From Prostheceraeus crozeri (lineage: Eukaryota; Platyhelminthes; Polycladida; Euryleptidae): a stretch of DNA of 64,000 bases. Every line of letters begins with the position of its first letter. Positions within the stretch are counted from its first letter, which is position 1. The notes beneath the pieces were generated by a model that saw nothing but the letters and a program-made list of their open reading frames with translations, searched no databases and was not told the origin of the DNA. The position numbers and the translations under genes were made by a program. This document shows, in pieces, positions 24,731 through 37,847 of this stretch. The stretch is taken from positions 124,001 through 188,000 of the forward strand of contig CAJQUW010006089.1 of assembly GCA_907163375.1 (NCBI GenBank), given 5' to 3'.

Positions 24731-27700
24731 CTGTGAGTATTCATGCATGAAATATTGGCCCAAGTGTGAAGACAGAACAGCCAATTGTAAGGAGTCAAAT
24801 TCGCTTTTCTTTCAGCTTCAATGGAAGAAGAGGCTCAAAAGTTTCTCTTGATATTTAATGAAACGATTGATTCTAAAACATAAAAGTAGGCCTTTATTTC
24901 ATTTCTTTTGCGTTTTTGCATTCCTTCAAATCAAATTTTAATCTCCTCTCTCATGATGTAATTCCTTCTTGAAAAATCTTTTTACGGTAATTGTTTATAA
25001 TTCTATGTTGTACAACTGCGTTTTATTAAAGTTAAACGTTAATACAAATGTACAAATAAGGATCTACATTGATACTTAGTTGTTGGACGTTTTATGACAA
25101 ACTACCGAATGATAATTTGTGATTCTCATTTGTCCTTGTTATTGGTGAATATTTTTTCATCAATTTATTGATAAGCTAATCACAACAATGATTCGATACA
25201 TTTCGGTAATTTGTCGCCAATGTCAAATTGTAGCGTGTGAAAATAGCCAAAAGTTAAACACAATTGTTGAACGAAAACAGGCACTGCAGCAAGCAGAGCT
25301 GCAAAGAGCCAAGCATGATTGACGAGTAAGACACGTTAATAAATGAAATCGGTGCAGTAGGCTGATAAAACAAACTCGCAACCTATTTCAAACAGATAAA
25401 TCACTGCAATTGTACGTTCGTCATAAAAATGGCAATTGAAGATATTCTCACTATAGGTGTATCATAAAGTGATGATGATAAAATCCACAAATTTTAAATC
25501 AACCTTAGATATCGAATGGATTATGGATATCATTGATCATGCTGCGCACGATCTTCCGATCATTCGTGCTAGCTCGTGTTAATATCTGTCAATAGGCCTC
25601 GGAAAAACTGAGTACCGATGGTTGACAGTTTTATCGAATTATTTCAGTTTCATAAAGTAATTTGTACTAATCATAGGATAATTAGTCTACGGTAAGAGAT
25701 CAGTTCCAAGATCAGCAATCAGTATTTCATCGGAAAAAATCATTGTTATAATTATTATCATTATTTCTTACCACTGTTATGATCTATGTTGAATCTCCGG
25801 ATGGATAGTTGATATCAATAGGCTTATTAAGTTTTGCCACACAAATTTTCTTGTATTGATTGCCTAACATATATATATGATCTGTGTTGATATGAGGGAT
25901 GAATCCTTTAGACCCTTTTGTGGAATAATTCTCTTTACTTGATAGATTCTTACTGAAACAGTGAGAAATATAACTCCTCTACATTGATCCTAGTTTCAAA
26001 GGCTCCATGGAGTCTGTCGCATTTCTGCAGTATGTGTAAAATATAGAAGTAGGGGACTTCGCTCGATTTCATGTCATTTGCTGCTTCTATCATGTCGTCC
26101 TAGGCCTTAGCCTACTTCAACATGCTGCCCTTCTGATTTGTTCTCGAAAAATGCAAAAACGAATGATGCTCAAATATTTCTAAACAATCAATCTGATAGC
26201 TTCATTACTTTTAGCATAGCCATATTTCAAAATTGATAAATTGCCTCGTTCACTCGATAAAAAATACTAAGGATCGAATTGGGGCACTATGGTGTTCAAA
26301 ACGTATATACACTGCCTTAAAAGATGATCTGACGAATGAAACATCTGTCGGAGAACAGGTCCATGCCAATTTACTCATCAAAGACTTACTGCATAGGGAA
26401 GGATATCCTCAAGGTCAAGCGAGCCTCATTATCAGATGAAAATTTCGAGAGACTGGTGATGATAAAAGGTTACTATCATCATCTTTCTTCAATCAACTCT
26501 GACTCTGATTTCTATAGCAATTTGTTTCTGTAGTTTCTGTAGAATTATATAGAATTCATTAGATTTCATAGAATGTACATGGGCAATTCCATGCGTTAAT
26601 TCTTGACGAAAGCAAATTTCCTGATATCAACACCATGAAATATTGAAGACCCATACTCAAGTCAATATCAGTCATGAGCGGAGTTTAGTTCTTCTTTGGT
26701 GTGTGATAGACTCAAAAGCATGCCACTTGTACGTGACGCTAAAAAAAGACATGTTTTCGAGTAGGCCTATTTGCGTGTTCACCCCGTATATGTGCCAAAA
26801 CTGAATAAGATGCAAACTTATGCCAATATCCGTCGGAAAATTGATGAATATTTGCACATTTTTATTTGTGTGTAATACTAAAAGAAAATTGTCGATAATT
26901 TTTTCTATAGATCAAATTAACCTCCGTCACGCACATGGCGCGGCTTCGTTATGTGCCTGATGCCGTATAATATTTTGACATCTTTTTTACATAACTATAT
27001 TATTTGAGCAATATAATCACTCGCTGTTATCAGATTTCATTATATACAGCAATTTTTGTGCTCTCTAGAATTAATTTCTTACTATTGGAATTTATTTCGC
27101 TCAGATAGAAAGCAAATGTTGACTTCTATATTGTACGAAAAATAGTGAAATGTTGACTGAATCGATAGTGAATCGATGGTAACTGCACAAGTACAAGGAA
27201 ATGTCATTTCTATCTAGTCTCATACCATTTTCTATTTTTGTATTATTGAATCAAACCATGATCAGTATTATTATTTGAATATGTCGCTCTTCTTTCTGTT
27301 TGTATTGCATCATTAATCATTCTTGCATTGAATCAGACCATGACAAATGTTTATTTACATGCATTAGTCACTCTTTATTTCAATTTGTAATCTAATTGTA
27401 TCAATCTAATTGTATTAAATATCATTCTTCATGCCTGTGCTATTGAATCAAGCTACAGCTTGTACATATCGCTCCATCTGTAGCCACATTTTTTGCGTTT
27501 CAGTATTATGTTTAGTATAACTACCTTTAAATTTAGTTTTATTTTAGTGTGATTTACAAAGTGTTTTTTCGAAGTCAATGTGTTTTTCAGAATTAATACA
27601 CAAACACTTTTCATGAAGAAGTGCGTACAGTAAGACTTGAATGGAATGAATGAAGAAATTTTCATGGTGTGACTTCCTTTCATTGCATGGTTAATCCAAT

Positions 27701-27911
27701 TTTTAAGTGTCATCCCTGTAATTCGCGATTTTTCGTTATTTGATCTTTAACGATATTCCTCCCAAATGTTCGTTTAGCTCGTCAATATATGCTAACTTAT
27801 TTCGTCACATCTTTCCTGCACATATGTGCTGTAGGTTTGCGACAGTATGGAGGGCAGTTTTTGATACATGCAGACCAGTCAGTCAATAAATGTCCATTTA
27901 TTCAGTGACTA

Positions 27912-28050
27912 CAATCAATTAATTGAAATTATTCGGCTTTAGCAATCAATTAATTACAATTATTCGATCACACCGACAGATTAATTGCATTTTTTGGATT
28001 CAATAATTGGTTAATGCAATTCGATTACCGGTACAATAATCATTTAATTG
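27912..28050. repeat. degenerate AATTAATTG repeats
   Basis: About four loosely repeated blocks of roughly 33 bp built on CAATCAATTAATT(G/A)(A/C)AATTATTCG. The first two (27912 and about 27945) are close copies; the others are degraded. A similar AT-rich composition recurs at 48221-48530. Confidence 0.6.
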
Positions 28051-28665
28051 CGACCAGTTATTTTCAATCCTTTAATATTTGACCACCGTACCCCTGCAAA
28101 GATGATCTTTCCCCCCACATTTCTGTTGTTGACACCCGGAAGTGTTGCATCGTCAATGATCTTCTCTTGCTCCTACGGGCAGTCTCACTTACGTCGCATA
28201 GCGTTGAGTGCGTAATTGACTCCTCTTATCTGACTTGTAGAACATTTACAGCCTCAGAATTAGACAACTGCTCGTCATTTGTCTGTTAACCTGCGTGATA
28301 GACTTTGCTAAGCAAAATTCTAAATCTACAATCAAATATTATTAAGCATGCCGAATGGCAAGGCAGTACCCATATAGCTCTTTACTCTGAAAATTACCAC
28401 CTTGTAACTCAGAGCATCTCAAACTCTATGTGTTGTGACCATTTTGTGAACCACCTCCATTTTCCTCGATTATGCTATTTCTTTTCTTCTCTGGACTATC
28501 CTCTTTTCTGATAAGTAGTATATCATGCAGTAAACACAACAATGCAAATTAGTTACTGTGATCAGATTAAAAAAAATCTCTGTTAAGACGCATCATCAGC
28601 CAAAATGCTGATTTGGCTGTCAATTTGCTGTGTACAGTTTGCAGTGTAGTCGACGACATGTTTCT

Positions 28666-28733
28666 GGAATTCTCAAAGTCAAATTGATCAGGAACTATGT
28701 CCCAATCAGCGATTTTAGCTTTGCTTGATACTC
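28666..28733 (-). repeat. partner of the patch at 24661-24730
   Basis: Matches 24661-24730 at clearly more than chance level, with a preserved minus-strand reading frame. It lies 17 bp left of the large TGACGCA element copy 1, so it belongs to the flank and not to the element. Confidence 0.4.
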
Positions 28734-28750
28734 ATTTTTCCTTATAGTCA

Positions 28751-29060
28751 GGAGATGACGCAAGTCAGACAAAATGACGCCAAGTTGGACATTTTGACGC
28801 AGTCAGACTTTTTGACGCAAATGGACTTTGTTCCGCACGCTCTCATCTCACCAAATTTGGTGAACAGGTGAGTTTTGCTAAGATGTATTCAGTACATGCA
28901 TTTAATACATTCCGCCGGTTTCGGTTTCGGAGACTCCAGATTTTCATTCTTACTGACGCAAGTCATACTTTTTGACTCACGGTGGCATTCTGACGGGTTG
29001 GACTATTTGACTAAAGTCAGACGTTTTGACGCATATTGAATATTTGACTCACGATTGCTT
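28751..29060 (+). repeat. left terminal TGACGCA array of copy 1
   Basis: Within 310 bp the motif TGACGC(A/C) occurs at least six times (about 28755, 28772, 28789, 28810, 28953, 29027), often next to GTCAGAC or TTTTTGAC. TTTGACTCA/TTTTGACTCACG variants recur as well. A perfect palindrome TCACCAAATTTGGTGA lies at 28848-28863. Such subterminal arrays are typical transposase-binding regions; that role is inferred. Confidence 0.8.
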
Positions 29061-30814
29061 TATAAGTTGGAGGGGAGAATCATGCATTCATCATCGCGAT
29101 CAACCATCACAGAGTAAGTTATAAAATGTTTCTACTTCTTCATATAGATTAGGCTTGCATGCAAATATGGGCTGGTAGAATCAGAGGGACTGGGTTGACG
29201 ATCGGTCCCCTTAGAATTTATTATTCAAGATAGTCAATAAATAGACTACCATAATCTAATTGAAGTGGGGAAATTTCAAGGTGCCGAATTCCATGACTAT
29301 AGTAGGGTGACCTCCTGTCTTGCATAAATGCATCATATTAAATCGAGAAATTTATTTTTTCCAATATAAGTTAAACACTGATGATAAAGCACTAGACATA
29401 CAGATTTGGCAGATAACTCTCAGCAATTTTCAGTTGCTACTTGCGGCATGCAGAAATTTTGCACAAATGCAGTAAAAACAGAAAATGAAAACTGCGTCAA
29501 CAAGCTCAGGGGAAGTTGCCATACAAATCCTAGAATTATTCATCTTGATCAAATGGTAGCCATTTACACAATAATACAACCATAATTTGGCAAAAGTTCG
29601 CAAAATATCAATATTCAATGTTCTACAAAATATAAAAATATTAGTATAGTTTCTGGGTACAGAAAATAAACAAACGGGTAGTAAAACTGCCAAGTCTCAT
29701 ACGATTTCTTAAATGTTCTATAATCACAAGCGTGACATTCTCAGTGTCTCGTGCTCGAATCCAATCACCAATTATTTATCACCTTGAAAAAACGCTTCCT
29801 CAGGGAAAGAAGCTAAAATCAATACAAATCATGAAATATTGACAAGCCTGCAATCTTAAGAGCACACACGAATCTCAAGCAGAAAACAATGAAAATGACC
29901 CTCTAGTTTGAGATGATGAATTGATGCGCATAAAGTAATAACGTGGGCAAAAAAAGGAAAAAATGCCGAACTACTCACTAAGAAAGATAAAAGCATCTTT
30001 GTCAATTAAGGTGCTTTTATTCGACATTCTTCTCTACAAGGTTAACAGCTTGCCCCGGTTCACCTTATCATTCTAATGCCTACGAAGCAAAATTTCAACA
30101 ATATCTAAATTGAAAGTCCATTTCCAGCCCCTAAAGTAAAGTAGCTGCATGCCATAAAATAGTGTCATTTCTTTAATGGCGTTTACCACATTTCACGCTT
30201 TTGCAGTTGCTTCAATTACATTTAACTTTTGGAAAGCGTGCATGGGCATGCTTCGCATGTTTGTTCATTAGAATTTACATGCAACATAAAAATTGGCAGC
30301 ATCCTATTACTTCTACGATTATAAGCCTTGTGCATAGTGTTAAATAGGTAGTCGCATTTGCAGGAATGGACAAGAAAATAATTTTATATAAAGTTCTACT
30401 ATAATGTTATATTTTGCTTCAAACGAAAAGCGGCCATAGCAGTGAGTTTACAAAGCACAGTAAATCGTTAACACCAGTAAACAATCTATGAATTAATTCA
30501 TCGAGTTAAGTAATACAATTAGCCTGATGCGTATGTACACAAACTTGGCTGTAGAGAAATATGGACCGCGGAAGGAAGGATGCTTGTCAAGAAGCAGTTA
30601 ACTAGATAGCGGCATAGGAACGAGACAGCACTTTAGGTATAGGAGTTCTTGAAAAGGATATTCTCCATTTCACATAGGCCTGCCGTGAAACAGATTTTGA
30701 AGGTGCATTTTGCTGTCGAAAGCATAGCGCAAATTAGTGTATACGCCTACTTCTCAGAGTAGCACACTATTTGATAAATCCAAAAGCAGACACCAGGAGA
30801 ATAATATTGAATAT

Positions 30815-31696
30815 ATCGCAAAATTTAATTATGGGTAGGCCTTAATATTGCATGAACAGTGAACACATTGATTTTATCGGGATGTCAATTTTAGTAGCGT
30901 CTCTTTTTTGAAATCGATCGGCATGTCATCAGGCAGGCTTCTGTTAAATTAAAAGCCTAATTAAGTCTGATAAAAATGACATAGGTTGCTCCTACACAGG
31001 TACATAAATTATCTTTCTACAACACTCGTGATATTTCCCATTATTGCATGTACCGGGTATGCTGCAATGTCGTCTGTTGTGCTGCGGCTATAAGCATAGC
31101 ATTTATGCGCGTATTTTTTAATGTCTGAATGTTCCATTGACTGTTCATTCTTTTTGGCAGGCTCTTTGGAACTTATCTAAGATTACGATTATGCAAATTC
31201 CAGTATAGAAATGTGCAGCAGGGATCAGAGATTGACAAGAAATACAAATGATAGTGTTGATTGAGACTCCTTTTTGCGATTCGTTGATTGCTATAAAGAT
31301 CAATTTATTGATTACAGAGGCTGCGTAATTGCGATTATAACGACACGTATTAAGCCTATTTTGTTACACAAAACGCATAGCTGCAGTAACATCAGACTGA
31401 CAATATAGGCCCCTAGGGCTATGACTGACAGAACTACTCTAAATTAAAAGAATGAGAAAAAACGATTACACAGTTCAACATTCCTGCTTGATTTACTCGA
31501 CGGCGTCCGTCTTAGAATGATGAGAAGATATCGCTGATATAGCAAGAAATAATTTCTTGCAATTGTTTGTTTGCTAGTGTTTCACATAATTGCAAAGAGT
31601 TAATTGATCACCTTATTAAACTAAAGTGCATTTAATTTTGTCAACTTCTGCTCGGGTTTGGGTTCAATATCAAAAAAAACTTGCTATTTTTTGATA
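30815..31696. other. unique part of copy 1 left of the foldback element
   Basis: No counterpart in copy 2 and no recognisable gene. It is AT-rich throughout. Confidence 0.5.
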
Positions 31697-31703
31697 ATAC
31701 ATT

Positions 31704-32060
31704 TATGTCGTTGAAGTTAGCACCAACTTCAACACCAACTTTTTGAATAGAGTTTGTACAGAATAGAAAACCACATGTTTAGGTACTACTGATGACGCAG
31801 AGTTTGTACAGCCAAAAAGTTTTCCAAAATTCGAACTCCTTCACCTTCAAAATTCAAATTTAAATTCGAAAAATTGGTGCAAGTATTGGTGCTACCTGGT
31901 TAGCGAGTTTGTACAGCATTCCGATAGAAAAATTTAGATACAAGAGCAAAAACCTGAGTTTGTACAGCAACTTCCAGCACTTTCTTTACACGAACAACCG
32001 GAAAAAACCGCCAAAAACCGATTTTTTCAAAAAATGATAAGATTTTCCAGAAAAGTTCTT
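31704..32060 (+). repeat. outer domain of left foldback arm, with GAGTTTGTACAG motifs
   Basis: Begins with the imperfect palindrome GTTGAAGTTAGCACCAACTTCAAC region (31710-31733), which can form a hairpin at the very tip. The dodecamer GAGTTTGTACAG recurs at irregular spacing (about 31750, 31800, 31907, 31954) and continues once per unit in the array. It is often preceded by GGTGCTAC or a variant. Candidate protein-binding site. Confidence 0.8.
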
Positions 32061-33430
32061 GGTGCTACATGGAAAATGAGTTTGTACAGTGCTCTAACCG
32101 GTGGAAGAGTGTTCTACTAATCCAGTCTGAGTTTGAACACACACTTCTACGACACTCCAGCACTCCTACGACCGGTAAATACCGGTTATTGTACAGTAAC
32201 TACAAGAATACTGCCCATTTATGAACAAATCAATTGGTGCTACATGGAAAATGAGTTTGTACAGTGCTCTAACCGGTGGAAGAGTGTTTTACTAATCCAG
32301 TCTGAGTTTGAACACACACTTCTCCGACACTCCAGCACTCCTACGACCGTTAAATACCGGTTATTGTACAGTAACTACAAGAATACTGCCCATTTATGAA
32401 CAAATCAATTGGTGCTACATGGAAAATGAGTTTGTACAGTGCTCTAACCGGTGGAAGAGTGATCTACTAATCCAGTCTGAGTTTGAACACACACTTCTCC
32501 GACACTCCAGCACTCCTACGACCGGTAAATACCGGTTATTGTACAGTAACTACAAGAATACTGCCCATTTATGAACAAATCAATTGGTGCTACATTGAAA
32601 AATGAGTTTGTACAGTGCTCTAACCGGTGGAAGAGTGTTCTACTAATCCAGTCTGAGTTTGAACACACACTTCTCCGACACTCCAGCACTCCTACGACCG
32701 GTAAATACCGGTTATTGTACAGTAACTACAAGAATACTGCCCATTTATGAACAAATCAATTGGTGCTACATGGAAAATGAGTTTGTACAGTGCTCTAACC
32801 GGTGGAAGAGTGTTCTACTAATCCAGTCTGAGTTTTTACACACACTTCTCCGACACTCCAGCACTCCTACGACCGGTAAATACCGGTTATTGTACAGTAA
32901 CTACAAGAATACTGCCCATTTATGAACAAATCAATTGGTGCTACATGGAAAATGAGTTTGTACAGTGCTCTAACCGGTGGAAGAGTGTTCTACTAATCCA
33001 GTCTGAGTTTGAACACACACTTCTCCGACACTCCAGCACTCCTACGACCGGTAAATACCGGTTATTGTACAGTAACTACAAGAATACTGCCCATTTATGA
33101 ACAAATCAATTGGTGCTACATGGAAAATGAGTTTGTACAGTGCTCTAACCGTTAGAAGAGTGTTCTACTAATCCAGTCTGAGTTTGAACACACACTTCTC
33201 CGACACTCCAGCACTCCTACGACCGGTAAATACCGGTTATTGTACAGTAACTACAAGAATACTGCCCATTTATGAACAAATCAATTGGTGCTACATGGAA
33301 AATGAGTTTGTACAGTGCTCTAACCGGTGGAAGAGTGATCTACTAATCCAGTCTGAGTTTGAACACACACTTCTCCGACACTCCAGCACTCCTACGACCG
33401 GTAAATACCGGTTATTGTACAGTAACTACA
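32061..33430 (+). repeat. 175-bp tandem array, left arm (8 units)
   Basis: Units begin GGTGCTACATGGAAAATGAG at 32061, 32236, 32411, 32586, 32762, 32937, 33112 and 33287. Seven units are full length (one carries a single-base insertion) and the last stops at 33430. Units differ by only a few substitutions (for example TCTACGACAC or TCTCCGACAC; ACCGGT or ACCGTT), so homogenisation is recent or continuing. Each unit also contains ACCGGTAAATACCGGT. Confidence 0.97.
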
Positions 33431-36269
33431 TCATCGATGCGATGGTTTTGTTTCAAAATTCAATTGTCGGTTGAATCGCTATCTTCCACCAGTGAAACGA
33501 GTTCAAACAATATTTTGTTTCAAGAAATGTTATTGTCCATCAAAATATGAACTCTGCTGAGAATGGTGCACAAAACTATGGAAAAATCCCGAGTACGTCA
33601 TAAAGGTCACGGGTGGAAAGCTTGATGTAGGCGGTACTCCAAAAATCAATAGCTACACCAAATTCAAATGTTGACATGGGAGAAGGACGACAGATGAATA
33701 TCGAGTTCTCAATTTTTACATACTCTATTACAGTAGGAAGCACAGCATAGAAAGGTCAGATAGGATAAAAATGACTTGCGACATTTATGCAATGAAGACC
33801 GAATATCTTAGATACGATAATGATCGGACAGTCCGAAGCGCATATAGAAAAACAACTCCAAGGTATAGAAAAGAGGAACATCGCTGAAAATGCCTGTACT
33901 AAGTTGTGTCAACCAATTGTAGTCAAAACAATTACAAATGCACTTAAAAATCACCGCAAAAAACAGCAATCTTGATAATTAGTGTTGCTTGTAATTCATC
34001 ACTAATATCTGGAAAACAATCGAAGGTATAATAAATGTAACAACTGGATATACTTGTCCATAGTCTAGCTGATAGGACGAAACAATGGAAACCGCAGAAT
34101 ACAAAGGGAAAAGGTTTGTCTGCATATGTGAATTTAAGGTACCGCGGTTAGGTATAAGTAAAATCCGGAAAACAATCAAAGGTATTGTTAAGAAGACCGA
34201 TTGCAGACATAATGTTGTATATTTCATTAACACAGCATTACGTTAAAATCGAGACCATCACTCACCACACAAAGGTCTGAACAGCAGTCCGCGATCATGT
34301 GCATAGCTGAAACACATTGAATCTCAAGTGTCATGGAAATCTCACGTCACAGGTATAAAAGTAAGAATTGTACAGGCTTGCGTATAGCCTATACGATGAA
34401 CCTTAAATGACCAAAAATGTGATCAAGCGATAAAGTTTTAAAATACAAAAGGAAATGGTCGGGATAAGATCAATTACAACAAATTTCATGAATGCTCATG
34501 ACAAGCGGAATAAAGTAGTGGTCAAAATATTTCAATTTCGTGTTCACACTTAAAAAATGTTGAAGACTTATCGCTCAAACATGAGAGCAGGGGAGTCATA
34601 ATCGTAGTTGTTGAACAGACGCTCTCTGTAATCAGTCACGCATGTTCAGATACACTACATGCTCACTAAGTTGATAATTTGAATAATTTCAAATGAAAGA
34701 ATGTGATCACCAGATGTCTTAACGAGCGGTGTAGAAGGCAACCTACTGATTTTCAAGTTGTCGTACAACCCGAAGTATAGCTCCTTCAAATGAAATATGC
34801 GTTACATTGCAATAACCGCAATGTAGGTTATAAACCTTGTATGTAGGTTCAACCCAACTGATAGAAATAGGAACTTGATTTTCTGAACCTTAACTGATGA
34901 TGTTAATCACCGGATGCATCAAAAATTGTATCACAGTCAGACAGGCTAGTTAGGCTCTCAGTTCAGTAGCCATAAAATGTTGACATATAAAACTTACGGG
35001 ATATATTCATTGCTAATCTCATTTTTGTTGATTTGTTCATCGTCAAATATTTGAACAATTAGATCTTTTCATGTGCTAATACTAATTAAATGATGCTGTA
35101 TAAATGAGCGTAAACCTAGCAAACTTACATATTACTTCATTTTCCTATGTGAAAGTTTGTAATTCTATGTGCCATTTAAACATAAACAGCCGCGAATAGA
35201 TTAAGAAATACAAATACACGCAATTCGCTGCAAAAGATGGAATTTCGACCTTCAGTCATCCGCCAAATTTTAAAATCAACATGTGATAGTTAAGTGACCT
35301 TGATCGTTGATTGTAGATGAAAATATTGAACATGCAGTGTATAAAAATATTGCAGGATTATAATTACGATAGGCTGGCTTGGGGAAATGCAACATTAGGT
35401 AAATGCGATTAGGTTGTAGCCCAAACCAATAGCTCATAGCCAAGAAACCGTTCAGTTTGCATCCATATGTGTCTGCATATAGCCAATCTCTTAGATTGGC
35501 AGATAGCCAATCTCTAAGGCATTTTACCTAAGGCTCGTGGTTAAGGACATTCTATTCTTCTACCCGCGTATATATGCGCTGCACTAAGAGTCAGAAATCA
35601 CTTGATCTGATGCTGTTAAAACATGGGAGATGTTTAAGAATACGCGCGGGCGAGCGTTTATAGTTTGCGCGTCGTCCACGGTTGTCTGCGCTGCCACTTG
35701 AACCACTAAGATGAACCGCTAAGCATGTTCTGTCTTCCCTGAGCATGAAATTGAGGTCCTATCACATTGTTTAGCCTCTGATACAGGCAGACACATGAGA
35801 CGCAAAGTCTATATAACAGGACTGCCAACTATACTTACTTATATAACTTATATTGCAGCAATATCCCGCATAGCCACGAATGTTTGGGGTCATGTGTAAT
35901 TACACGTGATTGAGCGTGGCATGTCACCTAGTGTATCGAAATAATGATGTACATCAATTCTGCAATCAGAAATAAACCAAGATCCACTTCTATATGTGGA
36001 AATGTCTATTCTAGTAGCGATAAGGTAGCACTTAGGATTTTCTTGTAAAGATCAGTTGCTCTATTACCAAGATAGGAGCGAAACACATCACCGTCATTTC
36101 ATAATACATTCCCAACACATCATCGGAGTTTAATTCGCAAATCTATATGAAAACGTACTCAGATGCAAAAACACCCAGACCATGTCGTATTTACCCCAAT
36201 CATGAGGTAAAAGAGACTTTGAAGTCACTTACTTTGACATCCAACATAGAGAAACTTATCATTCCATGA
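33431..36269. other. central domain of the foldback element, no recognised gene
   Basis: 2.8 kb of unique AT-rich sequence. The longest frame (33979-34233, minus, 84 codons) has no known motif. No DDE-type transposase, RT or helicase signature was seen. The sequence near 35640-35700 is GC-rich (GCGCGGGCGAGCG, GCGCGTCGTCC). Confidence 0.6.
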
Positions 36270-37483
36270 TCATAAATGGGCAGTATTCTTGTAGTTACTG
36301 TACAATAACCGGTATTTACCGGTCGTAGGAGTGCTGGAGTGTCGGAGAAGTGTGTGTTCAAACTCAGACTGGATTAGTAGAACACTCTTCCACCGGTTAG
36401 AGCACTGTACAAACTCATTTTCCATGTAGCACCAATTGATTTGTTCATAAATGGGCAGTATTCTTGTAGTTACTGTACAATAACCGGTATTTAACGGTCG
36501 TAGGAGTGCTGGAGTGTCGGAGAAGTGTGTGTTCAAACTCAGACTGGATTAGTAGAACACTCTTCCACCGTTTAGAGCACTGTACAAACTCATTTTCCAT
36601 GTAGCACCAATTGATTTGTTCATAAATGGGCAGTATTCTTGTAGTTACTGTACAATAACCGGTATTTACCGGTCGTAGGAGTGCTGGAGTGTCGGAGAAG
36701 TGTGTGTTCAAACTCAGACTGGATTAGTAGAACACTCTTCTACCGTTTAGAGCACTGTACAAACTCATTTTCCATGTAGCACCAATTGATTTGTTCATAA
36801 ATGGGCAGTATTCTTGTAGTTACTGTACAATAACCGGTATTTACCGGTCGTAGGAGTGCTGGAGTGTCGGAGAAGTGTGTGTTCAAACTCAGACTGGATC
36901 AGTAGAACACTCTTCCACCGGTTAGAGCACTGTACAAGCTCATTTTCCATGTAGCACCAATTGATTTGTTCATAAATGGGCAGTATTCTTGTAGTTACTG
37001 TACAATAACCGGTATTTACCGGTCGTAGGAGTGCTGGAGTGTCGGAGAAGTGTGTGTTCAAACTCAGACTGGATTAGTAGAACACTCTTCCACCGGTTAG
37101 AGCACTGTACAAACTCATTTTCCATGTAGCACCAATTGATTTGTTCATAAATGGGCAGTATTCTTGTAGTTACTGTACAATAACCGGTATTTACCGGTCG
37201 TAGGAGTGCTGGAGTGTCGGAGAAGTGTGTGTTCAAACTCAGACTGGATCAGTAGAACACTCTTCCACCGGTTAGAGCACTGTACAAACTCATTTTCCAT
37301 GTAGCACCAATTGATTTGTTCATAAATGGGCAGTATTCTTGTAGTTACTGTACAATAACCGGTATTTACCGGTCGTAGGAATGCTGGAGTGTCGGAGAAG
37401 TGTGTGTTCAAACTCAGACTGGATTAGTAGATCACTCTTCCACCGGTTAGAGCACTGTACAAACTCATTTTCCATGTAGCACC
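36270..37483 (-). repeat. 175-bp tandem array, right arm (7 units, inverted)
   Basis: Same unit as the left array in reverse orientation. Unit boundaries (AGCACC) are at 36428, 36603, 36778, 36953, 37128, 37303 and 37478, a constant 175-bp step. The innermost unit is truncated at 36270. Unit number differs from the left arm (7 against 8), as expected from unequal exchange. Confidence 0.97.
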
Positions 37484-37840
37484 AAGAACTTTTCTGGAAA
37501 ATCTTATCATTTTTTGAAAAAATCGGTTTTTGGCGGTTTTTTCCGGTTGTTCGTGTAAAGAAAGTGCTGGAAGTTGCTGTACAAACTCAGGTTTTTGCTC
37601 TTGTATCTAAATTTTTCTATCGGAATGCTGTACAAACTCGCTAACCAGGTAGCACCAATACTTGCACCAATTTTTCGAATTTAAATTTGAATTTTGAAGG
37701 TGAAGGAGTTCGAATTTTGGAAAACCTTTTGGCTGTACAAACTCTGCGTCATCAGTAGTACCTAAACATGTGGTTTCCTATTCTGTACAAACTCTATTCA
37801 AAAAGTTGGTGTTGAAGTTGGTGCTAACTTCAACGACATA
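37484..37840 (-). repeat. outer domain of right foldback arm
   Basis: Reverse complement of 31704-32060 with very few differences, including the four CTGTACAAACTC motifs and the terminal palindrome. Confidence 0.9.
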
Positions 37841-37847
37841 ATACATT

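Larger units (their letters stand above)
19861..28742. other. long stretch without recognisable gene
   Basis: AT-rich, low coding potential on both strands. Minor items: a simple repeat (CAAGTA-type) at about 19270-19310 just outside; TAGGCCTA at 20811 and 26763; a short coding-like patch at 24661-24730 related to 28666-28733 (separate entry); AATTAATTG-rich degenerate repeats at 27912-28050 (separate entry). A GC-richer patch at 22450-22660 could be a decayed SINE, but I see no RNA polymerase III boxes that I would defend. Confidence 0.5.
31704..37840. mobile_element. foldback-type transposon with 175-bp repeat arms (6.1 kb)
   Basis: Two long inverted arms, 31704-33430 and 36270-37840, enclose a 2.8-kb centre. 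The termini are TATGTCGTTGAAG...CTTCAACGACATA, flanked by the direct repeat ATACATT (31697-31703 and 37841-37847), a probable 7-bp target duplication. Each arm has an outer unique domain of about 350 bp and an inner array of 175-bp tandem units (8 left, 7 right). The arms are nearly identical. This is the architecture of foldback elements (Drosophila FB and Galileo, sea-urchin TU), in which Galileo makes 7-bp duplications. No transposase is seen, so the element would need one supplied elsewhere. Open frames of 88 codons inside the units arise from the repetition and are not taken as genes. Confidence 0.88.

Noticed and set aside
32133-37411. A dozen near-identical 88-codon open frames in the foldback arms, starting MNTHFSDTPALLRP.
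   Set aside because: They are created by the tandem array. The 175-bp period is not a multiple of three, so neighbouring frames overlap out of phase, and there is no independent sign of translation.
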